From JAXMEB01 sp046348545 (GTDB taxonomy: Bacteria > Pseudomonadota > Gammaproteobacteria > Berkiellales > Berkiellaceae), in the NCBI GenBank assembly GCA_046348545.1, contig JAXMEB010000004.1:1-64000 (forward strand): DNA of 64,000 nucleotides, in the 5' to 3' direction. Below are positions 35,228-42,972 of the stretch, in pieces. Within the stretch, counting starts at the first letter, position 1; every line of letters starts with the position of its first letter. Both the position numbers and the translations under genes were made by a program. The notes below the pieces were generated by a model that was not told the DNA's origin, did not search any database, and was given only the letters and a program-made list of their open reading frames with translations.

Positions 35228-35253
35228 GCCCCCTCTTAGGGGGTGTTTTTTAT
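35228..35253 (+). terminator. Rho-independent terminator downstream of rpsI
   Basis: A GC-rich stem (ACGCCCCCT, loop CTT, AGGGGGTGT) is followed by six T residues. It lies about 215 bp after rpsI, beyond the repeat, and would end the rplM-rpsI transcript. Confidence 0.8.
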
Positions 35254-35377
35254 TGCTCAGCAAAAATATCTTACCTATTACTCTTTAAGATTTTGTAGTA
35301 AGCTCATGCAAGTTTTTAGTCAAAACTTTTGACAGAAACAAATAATGCTGGATTATTAATCAGGGAGAAAATACAGC

Positions 35378-35581
35378 ATGGGCCGTAAACTTCAAAAAAA
35401 TACAAGACGATCTTGTGATTTCGGCATACCAGCTTTTTCTCCCTTATCCGAAAAATCTAACAATACTAACTTGAGTTCTGAAGCGCTATCGGATTTAGAA
35501 CAACCCCCTCAATTAGAAATTACACTTGAAAACCCCGACAACGGTTGTGGTTGTCGCAGGTTTATTTCATGGATCGCATGA
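35378..35581 (+). CDS. Small hypothetical protein
   Basis: 67 residues, not recognised. It is polar, Asn/Ser/Glu-rich in the middle and ends with a Cys pair (NGCGCRRFISWIA). A GGGAGA ribosome-binding site lies at a good distance before the ATG. The next gene begins 46 bp downstream on the same strand, so they may form a two-gene unit. Confidence rests on the ribosome-binding site and the open frame only. Confidence 0.45.
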   Translation: MGRKLQKNTRRSCDFGIPAFSPLSEKSNNTNLSSEALSDLEQPPQLEITLENPDNGCGCRRFISWIA

Positions 35582-35627
35582 ACTTAAATAGAGTAAGAGT
35601 TATAAACCCAAAATGGAGGACGATGGA

Positions 35628-36422
35628 ATGTTAGAAGCTAATCAACTAAATGAACGAGTAGAGTGGGAAGTTGTAAGTCCCCAAGTTCAGGATGTGGAGT
35701 CAACGATGGAAAAATCAGGTGATGAATCAGTTCAAGCTTTAGTAGAAGATGTTGCAAGCTTGAATATTGAAGAAACACCAGAAGCTAAAAAAGCAAAGAT
35801 AGAACAAGCGGCCCATGAGGCAGAAATAGTCGCTATTGCAAAATCAAATCTTCCTTTTTATAGATTTACTCCAACGCCCGAAGAGGTAGATGCTGCGCGT
35901 CAATCAGAGTACAGGCAAGATACTTTGATGAAACAAGCGATGGATAGCAGGCGGGCAGATCAAAACCAACAATTAAGTGCCCTTAAAAATCATGAAGCCT
36001 TACCAACCTTAAAAGCTGATGGCAGTGTAGAGTACCTAAATGCTTTATTAAATAACGTAAAGGTTGATGAATATACAAAACTGAGTCTTGCGATGGGTTC
36101 GCTTGAAAGAGTGGGGCTTCCCAAAGCGGATGTTCCCAAAGAAGCTCCGAAAGGCGTCAAACCAAAAGCATTTGCTAAAGCTACAGAATATACTGGTACA
36201 CATATCACACCGTATCAACAATTATTAGCTAATAAGCAAAAGCATGCTGAGCTTAAGAAATTATCGACTAAAGAAGGTAATTCCCATCACGAGTCATATC
36301 AAAAGTTACAAAGAAATGGTTTGCTAGATACTGTAGTTGATAAGGTTCCCTTACTTTCCGAGGCTGTTGATCAAGCGCATCGTGATCAAGTTGCTCAAAA
36401 AATCTCTAAACCAGGGATGTAG
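35628..36422 (+). CDS. Hypothetical acidic, helical protein
   Basis: About 264 residues, with no signal peptide or membrane helix and no recognised family. It is rich in Glu, Ala and Lys and looks mostly alpha-helical, with a Lys-rich spot (PEAKKAKIEQ) near residue 55. ATG 35628 is chosen because GGAGG at 35615-35619 is 8 bp before it; the ATG at 35613 lacks such a site. Its size and composition would fit a lineage-specific effector, but nothing shows this directly. Confidence 0.55.
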   Translation: MLEANQLNERVEWEVVSPQVQDVESTMEKSGDESVQALVEDVASLNIEETPEAKKAKIEQAAHEAEIVAIAKSNLPFYRFTPTPEEVDAARQSEYRQDTLMKQAMDSRRADQNQQLSALKNHEALPTLKADGSVEYLNALLNNVKVDEYTKLSLAMGSLERVGLPKADVPKEAPKGVKPKAFAKATEYTGTHITPYQQLLANKQKHAELKKLSTKEGNSHHESYQKLQRNGLLDTVVDKVPLLSEAVDQAHRDQVAQKISKPGM

Positions 36423-36433
36423 TTTCTTAGCTT

Positions 36434-37057
36434 ATGTTGTTGAGCATCGTAGGATCGGTACTGGGGCTGTTCTCACTGTTGTTTTTGTGGGGCAGCCTAG
36501 CTGCCATAAAGCGCAAAGATCTCTTTGGGCTGACATCGCATCTTACGATGTCTCTTCTATCGCTAACCGTGGCTGGGCTACTGGCCATGGGCGCGCTTTC
36601 ACTGAGGGGCTATGCGGCATTCACGCATGAAGAATTGGCTGCTGAAATTACAATCGATCCGATAGATGCGACCCGTTTTTACGCCAAATTTAAATATCCT
36701 GATGGTCGAGAAGGTACTTATCTTTTAAGTGGCAATGAATTATATGTCGATGCACATATTTTGAAGTGGCAACCGATTGGAAACCTGATAGGCTTAACCA
36801 CGAGTTTTCAATTACATCGAGTCGCTGGTCGTTATACAACGATTGAAGATGAGCAATCTAAACCTCGCACGATTTATGCGTTAAGTGAAAAAAATAATTG
36901 GGATTTATTTAATTTGCGTAAACAATTCCCAAAGCTTGGATTCCTAGTGGATACGGAGTATGGTTCCGCAACCTTTATCCCAGCGGGTCAAGAAGCTGAG
37001 AAATTCGCTTTGCTGGTTTCAACCACAGGGTTATTAATTCGAAAATTGCCTAATTAA
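36434..37057 (+). CDS. Inner-membrane protein with a C-terminal extracytoplasmic domain
   Basis: 207 residues. Two hydrophobic helices (about 3-22 and 35-58) form an N-terminal hairpin. The remaining 145 residues look like a beta-rich globular domain (FYAKFKYPDGREGTYLLSGN). I recall similar conserved uncharacterised proteins in gammaproteobacteria but cannot assign a function. It starts 11 bp after the previous gene. Its 3' end overlaps the convergent SpmA/B-like gene by 8 bp. Confidence 0.7.
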   Translation: MLLSIVGSVLGLFSLLFLWGSLAAIKRKDLFGLTSHLTMSLLSLTVAGLLAMGALSLRGYAAFTHEELAAEITIDPIDATRFYAKFKYPDGREGTYLLSGNELYVDAHILKWQPIGNLIGLTTSFQLHRVAGRYTTIEDEQSKPRTIYALSEKNNWDLFNLRKQFPKLGFLVDTEYGSATFIPAGQEAEKFALLVSTTGLLIRKLPN

Positions 37058-38327
37058 AGACTCTTGAAACGATAAATACAGAAGCCAAGACAGCTGCAAA
37101 ATCAGCAATTAATGCTGGGATCAGCGCATGCCGATATCGCTTGACTTGCACAGCGCCAAAATAGACAGCTAAAACATAAAATGTAGTTTCAGTTGAGCCC
37201 ATGATGGTGCTCACTAGATATCCTGTATAGCTATCTGGCCCAATCGCTGGATTGTTCAAAGTTTCTGCCAGAATACCAAGAGAACCTGAACCAGATAAGG
37301 GTCGCATAATAGCCATGGGTAAGGCTTCAGCAGGGAGTCCAATTGCATTGGTAAAAGGGCTCACCCAGTCAATAAAAACATCCATCGCGCCACTGATTCG
37401 AAACATGCCAATGGCCATGAGCATCGCAACCAGGAAAGGCATGATTTTGACCGCCACATCAAATCCTTCTTTTGCCCCGGTTGTAAAAGCTTCATAAACT
37501 TTTACTCTCTTGAAGCTAGCATAGAGAACGAGAGCCGTCAGCAGGGAAGGAATAATCCAATGCCCAAATGTTTGGCCATATAAAATAGTCAGGGGAAAGA
37601 GTGATAAGATCCCAATCATTGCCAAGCCACAAATCCATACCGAATAGGGTTTTTCGGTTGGAAAGGGTTCAAGAGGTACTGCAGGCTCGCTTGGCTTCAG
37701 AGTAGGATGAAGCCATTTATTTAATAATTTAGCGACAAAGATAGCGACCAAAGTCGAACATAAAGTTGCAAATAGTGTCGTCGGAATAATGGCAGCTGCA
37801 TCGCTACTCCCAGCAGCTGCGCGAATAGCGATTACTTTAATCGGTAGCAAGGTGACACTGGAGGTGTTAATTGCGAGAAAAAGGATCATTGCATTGCTCG
37901 CCACGCCAGGATACGGATTTAGTTGATTCAGCCCTTGCATCGCTTTGATTCCAAATGGCGTTGCAGCATTGCCTAAGCCTAAAACATTGGCAGAAAGATT
38001 CATGACCATTGCGCCCATAGCCGGGTGCCCCTGCGGCACTTCAGGAAATAGTTTGACAAGGAGAGGATAGAGTAGTTTACCAATCACTTTGACGAGGCCT
38101 GAGTCTTCAGCAATCTTCATGACGCCCAGAAACAAACACATCACCCCAACGAGCCCAATGGCTAATGTGATAGCATCGCTGGAAGTGGATATCATATTTT
38201 CTGTCAAGCTTTGCAAGGGAGAGGGGGTGTTGAGATCTAATGGTTGCCAATTTAATTGCTGCCAACAGGCTGTCGCAAAGGCGACGACGATAAAAAAAAC
38301 AAATACGAGGTTCATGACAATTCGCAA
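37050..38327 (-). CDS. SpmA-SpmB-like fusion, nucleoside-recognition (Gate) membrane protein
   Basis: 425 residues with about ten membrane segments. The N-terminal half matches SpmA (GVMKIAEDSGLV, MNLSANVLGLGNAATPFGIKAM). The C-terminal half matches SpmB (GAKEGFDVAVKIMPFLVAML, RPLSGSGSLGI, STETTFYVLAVYFGAV). In Bacillus the two are separate spore-maturation proteins; in many proteobacteria a fused version occurs, with unknown substrate. There is no sporulation context here. An internal ATG at 38315 is an alternative start. Confidence 0.88.
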   Translation of the reverse strand: MRIVMNLVFVFFIVVAFATACWQQLNWQPLDLNTPSPLQSLTENMISTSSDAITLAIGLVGVMCLFLGVMKIAEDSGLVKVIGKLLYPLLVKLFPEVPQGHPAMGAMVMNLSANVLGLGNAATPFGIKAMQGLNQLNPYPGVASNAMILFLAINTSSVTLLPIKVIAIRAAAGSSDAAAIIPTTLFATLCSTLVAIFVAKLLNKWLHPTLKPSEPAVPLEPFPTEKPYSVWICGLAMIGILSLFPLTILYGQTFGHWIIPSLLTALVLYASFKRVKVYEAFTTGAKEGFDVAVKIMPFLVAMLMAIGMFRISGAMDVFIDWVSPFTNAIGLPAEALPMAIMRPLSGSGSLGILAETLNNPAIGPDSYTGYLVSTIMGSTETTFYVLAVYFGAVQVKRYRHALIPALIADFAAVLASVFIVSRVFN

Positions 38328-38489
38328 TGATTCATGGATGTGAAAATCATAGTTGAGAATAGATTGATATGGAAGAAGTCATAAAACAAAATTATACGGG
38401 TTCAAAAGTAGTCGTCAGCCAAAGCCTTTTGGTGTACATTATGCCGCAACACATTTTTTTGCTGAGGGGTCTTTTCGGAGGCGCTTTGA

Positions 38490-39089
38490 ATGATTGTTGA
38501 AAAAGAAAAAGAAACCATTAATAAAAGTCGTCGCCGCTTTTTAACCACCGTAACTTCATTAGTGGGTGGCATTGGCGCGGCATATGCAGCAGTACCGTTT
38601 ATTGGTTCATGGTTGCCCAGTGCCCGGACCGAGGCGATGGGTGCACCGCTAAAAGTCGATATCAGTAAGCTTGAGCCGGGTGCACAGCTGACCGTCGAGT
38701 GGCGAGGACAGCCCATATGGTTCATTCGGCGAACACAAACTGTGTTGGATAACTTAAAGTCTTTAGATTCCAAATTACGCGATCCAGATTCTGTAGAGGA
38801 TCAGCAGCCCAAGTATGCTCAAAATCCAGCGCGAGCGATTAAGTCAGAATATTTAGTCTTAGTCGGTATTTGTACTCATTTAGGTTGCGTTCCCACCTAT
38901 CGACCAGATCTGGGTGGGGTTGAGCCAGGTTGGCCTGGTGGATTTTTCTGCCCTTGCCATGGTTCGAAATTTGATTTAGCAGGTCGAGTCTATAAAGGTG
39001 TTCCTGCGCCTTTGAACTTGGTCGTTCCACCTTATCGTTATTTAAGTGACACGGAAATATTGGTCGGGGAAGATGAGAAGGCAGTCTAA
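38490..39089 (+). CDS. petA: Ubiquinol-cytochrome c reductase, Rieske iron-sulfur subunit
   Basis: 199 residues. A Tat-like N-terminus (SRRRFLTTVTSLVGGIGAA) contains the membrane anchor. The Rieske ligands are CTHLGCVP and CPCHGSKFD, in the C-terminal half. It carries electrons from ubiquinol to cytochrome c1 in complex III of the inner membrane. The cytochrome b gene follows directly. Confidence 0.97.
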   Translation: MIVEKEKETINKSRRRFLTTVTSLVGGIGAAYAAVPFIGSWLPSARTEAMGAPLKVDISKLEPGAQLTVEWRGQPIWFIRRTQTVLDNLKSLDSKLRDPDSVEDQQPKYAQNPARAIKSEYLVLVGICTHLGCVPTYRPDLGGVEPGWPGGFFCPCHGSKFDLAGRVYKGVPAPLNLVVPPYRYLSDTEILVGEDEKAV

Positions 39090-40316
39090 ATGAGCACAAT
39101 GATGAGTCGTTTAATGCAATGGGTTGATGCTCGTTTTCCAGCCACCAAATGGTGGAATGAGCATATGGGCCAATACTATGCGCCCAAGAATTTTAACATT
39201 TGGTATTTTTTTGGGTCGCTGGCACTCTTGGTGTTGGTGAATCAGTTGCTAACCGGTATTTGGTTAGCAATGCACTATAAGCCTTCTGCGATGGAGGCTT
39301 TTAATTCCGTTGAATACATTATGCGGGATGTCCCTTACGGTTGGTTGTTGCGTTATATGCATTCAACAGGGGCTTCAGCGTTTTTTATTGTCGTCTATTT
39401 ACATATGTTTAGGGCCTTATTGTATGGTTCCTATAAAAAGCCGCGTGAGTTAATTTGGTTAATTGGCATGGGGATCTATTTGTGCCTAATGGCTGAAGCG
39501 TTCATGGGGTATTTGTTACCTTGGGGGCAAATGTCTTTCTGGGGTGCCAAAGTGATCACTTCATTATTTGGAGCGATTCCTTATGTTGGCAATGAGCTCA
39601 TGGAGTGGATTCGCGGCGATTTCACTGTTTCGGATGCGACCCTGAATCGATTTTTCTCATTGCATGTGGTTGCTGTGCCATTGGTATTCGTAGCATTGGT
39701 TGTCCTCCACATTGTCGCTTTACATGAGGTGGGTTCTAACAATCCAGATGGAGTTGAGATCAAGAAGGTTAAAGGTGCAGATGGGCATCCCGTAGATGGT
39801 ATTCCCTTTCACCCTTATTACACGGTCAAAGATCTCTTTGGTGCGGCTGTATTCTTATTTGTCTTTGCGTTGATTTTATTTTTCTACCCAGATGGGGGTG
39901 GATATTTTTTGGAAGCGCCAAATTTCACACCTGCTAGCCCATTGGTGACGCCTGAGCACATTGCGCCGGTCTGGTATATGACGCCTTTCTATGCCATGTT
40001 ACGTGCAATCCCTGATAAGTTGGGTGGGGTCGTTGTTATGGCAGCAGCCATAGCGATTTTGTTCGTGTTGCCTTGGCTTGATAGAAGCCCAGTGAGGTCC
40101 ATTCGATACCGTGGTGGGCTTTTCAAAGCGGCATTGTTTTTGTTCGTGGTCAGCTTTATCTTTTTGGGATATTTGGGGCTTGTGCCGCCATCTCCCTTGA
40201 GAATGATTGAAGCACAAGTCTGCACAGTCATCTATTTTGGGTTTTTTATATTCATGCCCATTTATACAAAACTAGATCGTTGTAAACCTGTCCCTGAGAG
40301 AGTCACTTACAAATGA
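39090..40316 (+). CDS. petB: Cytochrome b subunit of complex III
   Basis: 408 residues with eight or more membrane helices. Haem-binding histidines lie in RYMHSTGASAFFIVVYLHMF and FSLHVVAVPLVFVALVVLH. The quinol-oxidation motif reads PVWY instead of the PEWY of mitochondria, a variant I have seen in related proteobacteria. Zero spacing to petA, and a 4-bp ATGA overlap with petC. Confidence 0.97.
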   Translation: MSTMMSRLMQWVDARFPATKWWNEHMGQYYAPKNFNIWYFFGSLALLVLVNQLLTGIWLAMHYKPSAMEAFNSVEYIMRDVPYGWLLRYMHSTGASAFFIVVYLHMFRALLYGSYKKPRELIWLIGMGIYLCLMAEAFMGYLLPWGQMSFWGAKVITSLFGAIPYVGNELMEWIRGDFTVSDATLNRFFSLHVVAVPLVFVALVVLHIVALHEVGSNNPDGVEIKKVKGADGHPVDGIPFHPYYTVKDLFGAAVFLFVFALILFFYPDGGGYFLEAPNFTPASPLVTPEHIAPVWYMTPFYAMLRAIPDKLGGVVVMAAAIAILFVLPWLDRSPVRSIRYRGGLFKAALFLFVVSFIFLGYLGLVPPSPLRMIEAQVCTVIYFGFFIFMPIYTKLDRCKPVPERVTYK

Positions 40317-41134
40317 GAATGAGCGTATTCAAAACGGTTTGTGTGTTTGTAGGGGTTGTTTTAAGCGCGACGGTTGCATTCGCTTCTGGGGGCGCTGAGC
40401 AAGCTCTTGAAAAGGTTCATAATAATTTGCATGATGCGGCTTCGCTTCAACGTGGTGCTGCATTCTTCGTCAATCAATGTAGCGGTTGCCATACCCTGAA
40501 GCATGTTCGTTACAATCAGTTGGTTGATTATTTAGGTATGAAGCCTCACCCTGGCATGACAGCGGATGAAGTCAAGGATCTAAAGTTAAAATACGAAGAT
40601 ATGATTCAACGTAACTTAAACTTTGTTTCTGACAAGGTGACAGATTCTATAACCAATGCGATGCGTCCTCAAGATGCGGCTGTTTGGTTCGGCAAGGAAC
40701 CGCCTGATTTGACACTGACTACGCGGGTTCGTGGCAAGGATTGGTTGTATACTTATCTTAAGTCTTTCTATCGAGATCCTGCCAGACCTTGGGGGGTCAA
40801 CAATCTGGTTTTCCCAGATGTTGGTATGCCTCATGTCTTAGTTGGATTACAAGGTTTACAGACACCCGTTTATGAAACCGAGATGGTTGAAGATGAAACC
40901 GGGGCTCAAACTGAGAAAAAAGTTATTGTTGGGCTTCAGTTGACTCAGCCTGGTATAATGGAACCTGAAGAATTCGATAAGGCGATGACTGACTTAGTGA
41001 ATTTCCTTCAATATGTAGCCGAACCCATTAAATTGGAGCGTGAGCGCCTTGGTGTATGGGTTTTATTATTCTTAGTCATTTTAATTATATTTTCTTACTT
41101 ACTTAAACGAGAATTTTGGAAAGACGTGCACTAA
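40313..41134 (+). CDS. petC: Cytochrome c1
   Basis: 273 residues. The signal peptide (VFKTVCVFVGVVLSATVAFA) is followed by the haem c motif CSGCH (in NQCSGCHTLKH, about residues 52-60). A C-terminal transmembrane anchor (LLFLVILIIFSYLLKREFW) holds it in the inner membrane. It passes electrons from the Rieske protein to soluble cytochrome c. The ATG overlaps the petB stop codon; an ATG two codons later is also possible. Confidence 0.97.
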   Translation: MRMSVFKTVCVFVGVVLSATVAFASGGAEQALEKVHNNLHDAASLQRGAAFFVNQCSGCHTLKHVRYNQLVDYLGMKPHPGMTADEVKDLKLKYEDMIQRNLNFVSDKVTDSITNAMRPQDAAVWFGKEPPDLTLTTRVRGKDWLYTYLKSFYRDPARPWGVNNLVFPDVGMPHVLVGLQGLQTPVYETEMVEDETGAQTEKKVIVGLQLTQPGIMEPEEFDKAMTDLVNFLQYVAEPIKLERERLGVWVLLFLVILIIFSYLLKREFWKDVH

Positions 41135-41148
41135 TGTGGGGAACTCCT

Positions 41149-41775
41149 ATGTCTGTTGTGACCAACAAACGATCAGTGATGACACTCTATTCTGGCTCGA
41201 ATGACCCTTATAGCCATCGTGTCCGGATCGTTCTTGCTGAGAAAGGCGTCACCTTCGATCTATATGAAATTGATTCGGAAAAACAGCAAGAAATGTTGGC
41301 CGAAATTAATCCATACAGTTCAGTACCTACGTTGGTAGATAGGGACTTGGTGTTATATCAGTCTGAAATTATCATGGAATATCTAGATGAACGTTTCCCT
41401 CACCCACCCTTAATGCCCGTTTATCCTGTAGCTCGTGCCAGAAGTCGGTTGATGTTGCATCGAGTTAATCGCGATTGGTATTCTCTAATGGACAAAATAT
41501 TATCAAAATCAGATAATCTGGATGCAAATATCCAGGCGTTAAGGGATAGCATTATTACGGTAGCACCATTATTTAAGGAAATGCCTTTTTTTCTAAGTGA
41601 GGAATTTTCAGTGGTCGATTGTGCTATTGCACCTTTATTATGGCGTTTGACCTCCATGGGGGTTGAGTTACCCGCTGAAGGGAAGCCTGTTGTCGCATAT
41701 GCACAACGAATGTTTGAACGTGAGGCCTTCCAGGTTAGTCTAACGGATGCAGAAAGAGCGTTGAGAGAAGTATGA
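41149..41775 (+). CDS. sspA: Stringent starvation protein A
   Basis: About 208 residues with a glutathione-S-transferase fold: MTLYSGSNDPYSHRVRIVLAEKG, then NPYSSVPTLVDRDLVLYQSEIIMEYLDERFPHP split over the N-terminal domain. SspA binds RNA polymerase and modulates stress, acid and virulence gene transcription. ATG 41149 is chosen because GGGGA (41138-41142) precedes it; the frame also opens at 41116 inside petC. petABC-sspAB is a common gammaproteobacterial order. Confidence 0.95.
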   Translation: MSVVTNKRSVMTLYSGSNDPYSHRVRIVLAEKGVTFDLYEIDSEKQQEMLAEINPYSSVPTLVDRDLVLYQSEIIMEYLDERFPHPPLMPVYPVARARSRLMLHRVNRDWYSLMDKILSKSDNLDANIQALRDSIITVAPLFKEMPFFLSEEFSVVDCAIAPLLWRLTSMGVELPAEGKPVVAYAQRMFEREAFQVSLTDAERALREV

Positions 41776-42209
41776 AATCAAGTCGACCTTATTTATTAAG
41801 GGCTTTCTATGAATGGATCGTTGATAACGATTTTACGCCCTACATTGTTATCAATGCTGAGATGGCTGGTGTAGATGTGCCACAAAAATACATTGAAGAT
41901 GGTAGAATTGTGTTGAATGTCTCTCCAGCAGCTGTTCGTTCATTATTACTTGCAAATGATCATATTGAATTTAATGCCCGTTTTTCTGGTGTGCCGCATG
42001 ACATCTATGCACCTATGCGTGCAGTGACTGCAATCTACGCTAAAGAAAATGGTCGCGGCATGGTCTTTAAAGAAGACGATGATGAAGAGACCTCATCTAC
42101 GACAACCACTGCCTCAGGAACAGAAGCTAAAACCGGGAATCCAGGTAGTAAAGATAACAAGGCCCCGAAACGATCGGGCCGACCTAATCTGACGATTGTA
42201 AAATCCTAG
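41772..42209 (+). CDS. sspB: ClpXP adaptor / stringent starvation protein B
   Basis: 145 residues. The N-terminal domain (SSRPYLLRAFYEWIVDNDF, GRIVLNVSPAAVRSLLL, FNARFSGVPHDIYAPM) binds ssrA-tagged proteins. A flexible acidic and Ser/Thr-rich linker leads to a short C-terminal tail (GRPNLTIVKS), the ClpX-binding module. It tethers tagged substrates to ClpXP. It overlaps sspA by 4 bp, and its last 26 bp overlap the convergent peptide gene at 42184-42426. Confidence 0.96.
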   Translation: MKSSRPYLLRAFYEWIVDNDFTPYIVINAEMAGVDVPQKYIEDGRIVLNVSPAAVRSLLLANDHIEFNARFSGVPHDIYAPMRAVTAIYAKENGRGMVFKEDDDEETSSTTTTASGTEAKTGNPGSKDNKAPKRSGRPNLTIVKS

Positions 42210-42426
42210 ATTTTTCGATTATTGTTGATGCATCGCCCTGCGATATGACGCAAAAAATGGCAGCACCCGTCAAACCCAAGGCACCTATCCAATTTGGGTT
42301 TGAGGTGTAATAACTCACGATCACGCCTAAAATTGCGAAGTACACAAATCCATTGACTGATGGCCAAAATATTCCTTGTTGTCCACCATTGATCTGTGTC
42401 AATTCTGAGGCTTCTAAGTACTTCAT
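42184..42426 (-). CDS. Double-glycine leader peptide, bacteriocin-like
   Basis: 80 residues. The first fifteen (MKYLEASELTQINGG) match the canonical double-glycine leader, with Glu at -8, Leu at -7, Ile at -4 and Gly-Gly at -2/-1. The mature part would be a hydrophobic peptide of about 65 residues with one or two membrane-seeking helices. Its ATG overlaps the stop codon of the upstream leader peptide gene by 4 bp (ATGA), so they form a pair. No peptidase-containing ABC exporter is nearby. Confidence 0.7.
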   Translation of the reverse strand: MKYLEASELTQINGGQQGIFWPSVNGFVYFAILGVIVSYYTSNPNWIGALGLTGAAIFCVISQGDASTIIEKSRILQSSD

Positions 42427-42674
42427 AGTAATGCGTACACCACTGCAAAAGGAATTAAACAGTCTATTGCAAGGCCGACCACCATGCCACCAAAGATGTA
42501 ACGTTCATCAGAGGTTGCATAAGAGATAGTTGATCCAATAAAGCGGCCCATAGTCCCAAAAGCGATCGCAGATACGATGGAGGCTGTCGTCAATAGAGTC
42601 AAATTGATCGCTTCCTCGAAATTAATTTGACCACCACAAACGTAATAGAGATCGGTTTCATTGATGAGATCCAT
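42423..42674 (-). CDS. Double-glycine leader peptide, bacteriocin-like
   Basis: 83 residues. The leader MDLINETDLYYVCGG has Asp at -8, Leu at -7, Val at -4 and Gly-Gly at the end, again exactly fifteen residues. The remaining 68 residues are hydrophobic and glycine-rich (IAFGTMGRFIGSTISYATS), with GxxxG-like spacing typical of two-peptide (class IIb) bacteriocins. A GGAG ribosome-binding site precedes the ATG. It is the first gene of the pair. The promoter would lie in or beside the repeat at 42702-42972. Confidence 0.7.
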   Translation of the reverse strand: MDLINETDLYYVCGGQINFEEAINLTLLTTASIVSAIAFGTMGRFIGSTISYATSDERYIFGGMVVGLAIDCLIPFAVVYALL

Positions 42675-42701
42675 ATCGTGACTCCAATAAATTTTATTTT
42701 A

Positions 42702-42972
42702 ACCCCAGTTCGGGGTTTTTTTGGGAACTATCGTCATCCCGCACAGCGGTCATCACACGAAGTGTGTAGCGTCTGATGCGGGATCCAGAATTTTATCAAA
42801 TCTCAGCTAATCATTTGATTGCTCATATTTTTAAAGGCTGAATCGCATAAGCGGCCAAGGCCGCGTGAATACTAGATTCCGCATCACACGCTGCGCACTT
42901 CGTGCGCTTATCGCTGTGCGGAATGACGTCATTACAAAGCAACCCTGCCTTCAAAAACTCCGAACTGAGGTT
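42702..42972. repeat. Non-autonomous element with IS982-type ends
   Basis: ACCCCAGTTCGGGGTTTTTT at the left and CAAAAACTCCGAACTGAGGT at the right form imperfect inverted repeats matching those of the IS982-family element at 50386-52749. Inside are two REP-like palindromes, at 42733-42785 and 42876-42927. The right portion is the inverted match of 7755-7890. It fills the 300-bp gap between the peptide pair and mmsA and touches the mmsA stop codon. Confidence 0.75.

Noticed and set aside
42121..42209. Terminator inside the 3' end of sspB (GGCCCCGAAACGATCGGGCC)
   Set aside because: The hairpin is within the coding sequence of the conserved tail and lacks a T-run in either direction.
42206..42448. 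Alternative frame of 80 codons over the peptide genes
   Set aside because: It overlaps the frame with the clear double-glycine leader and a coupled ATGA start, and has no leader or ribosome-binding site of its own.
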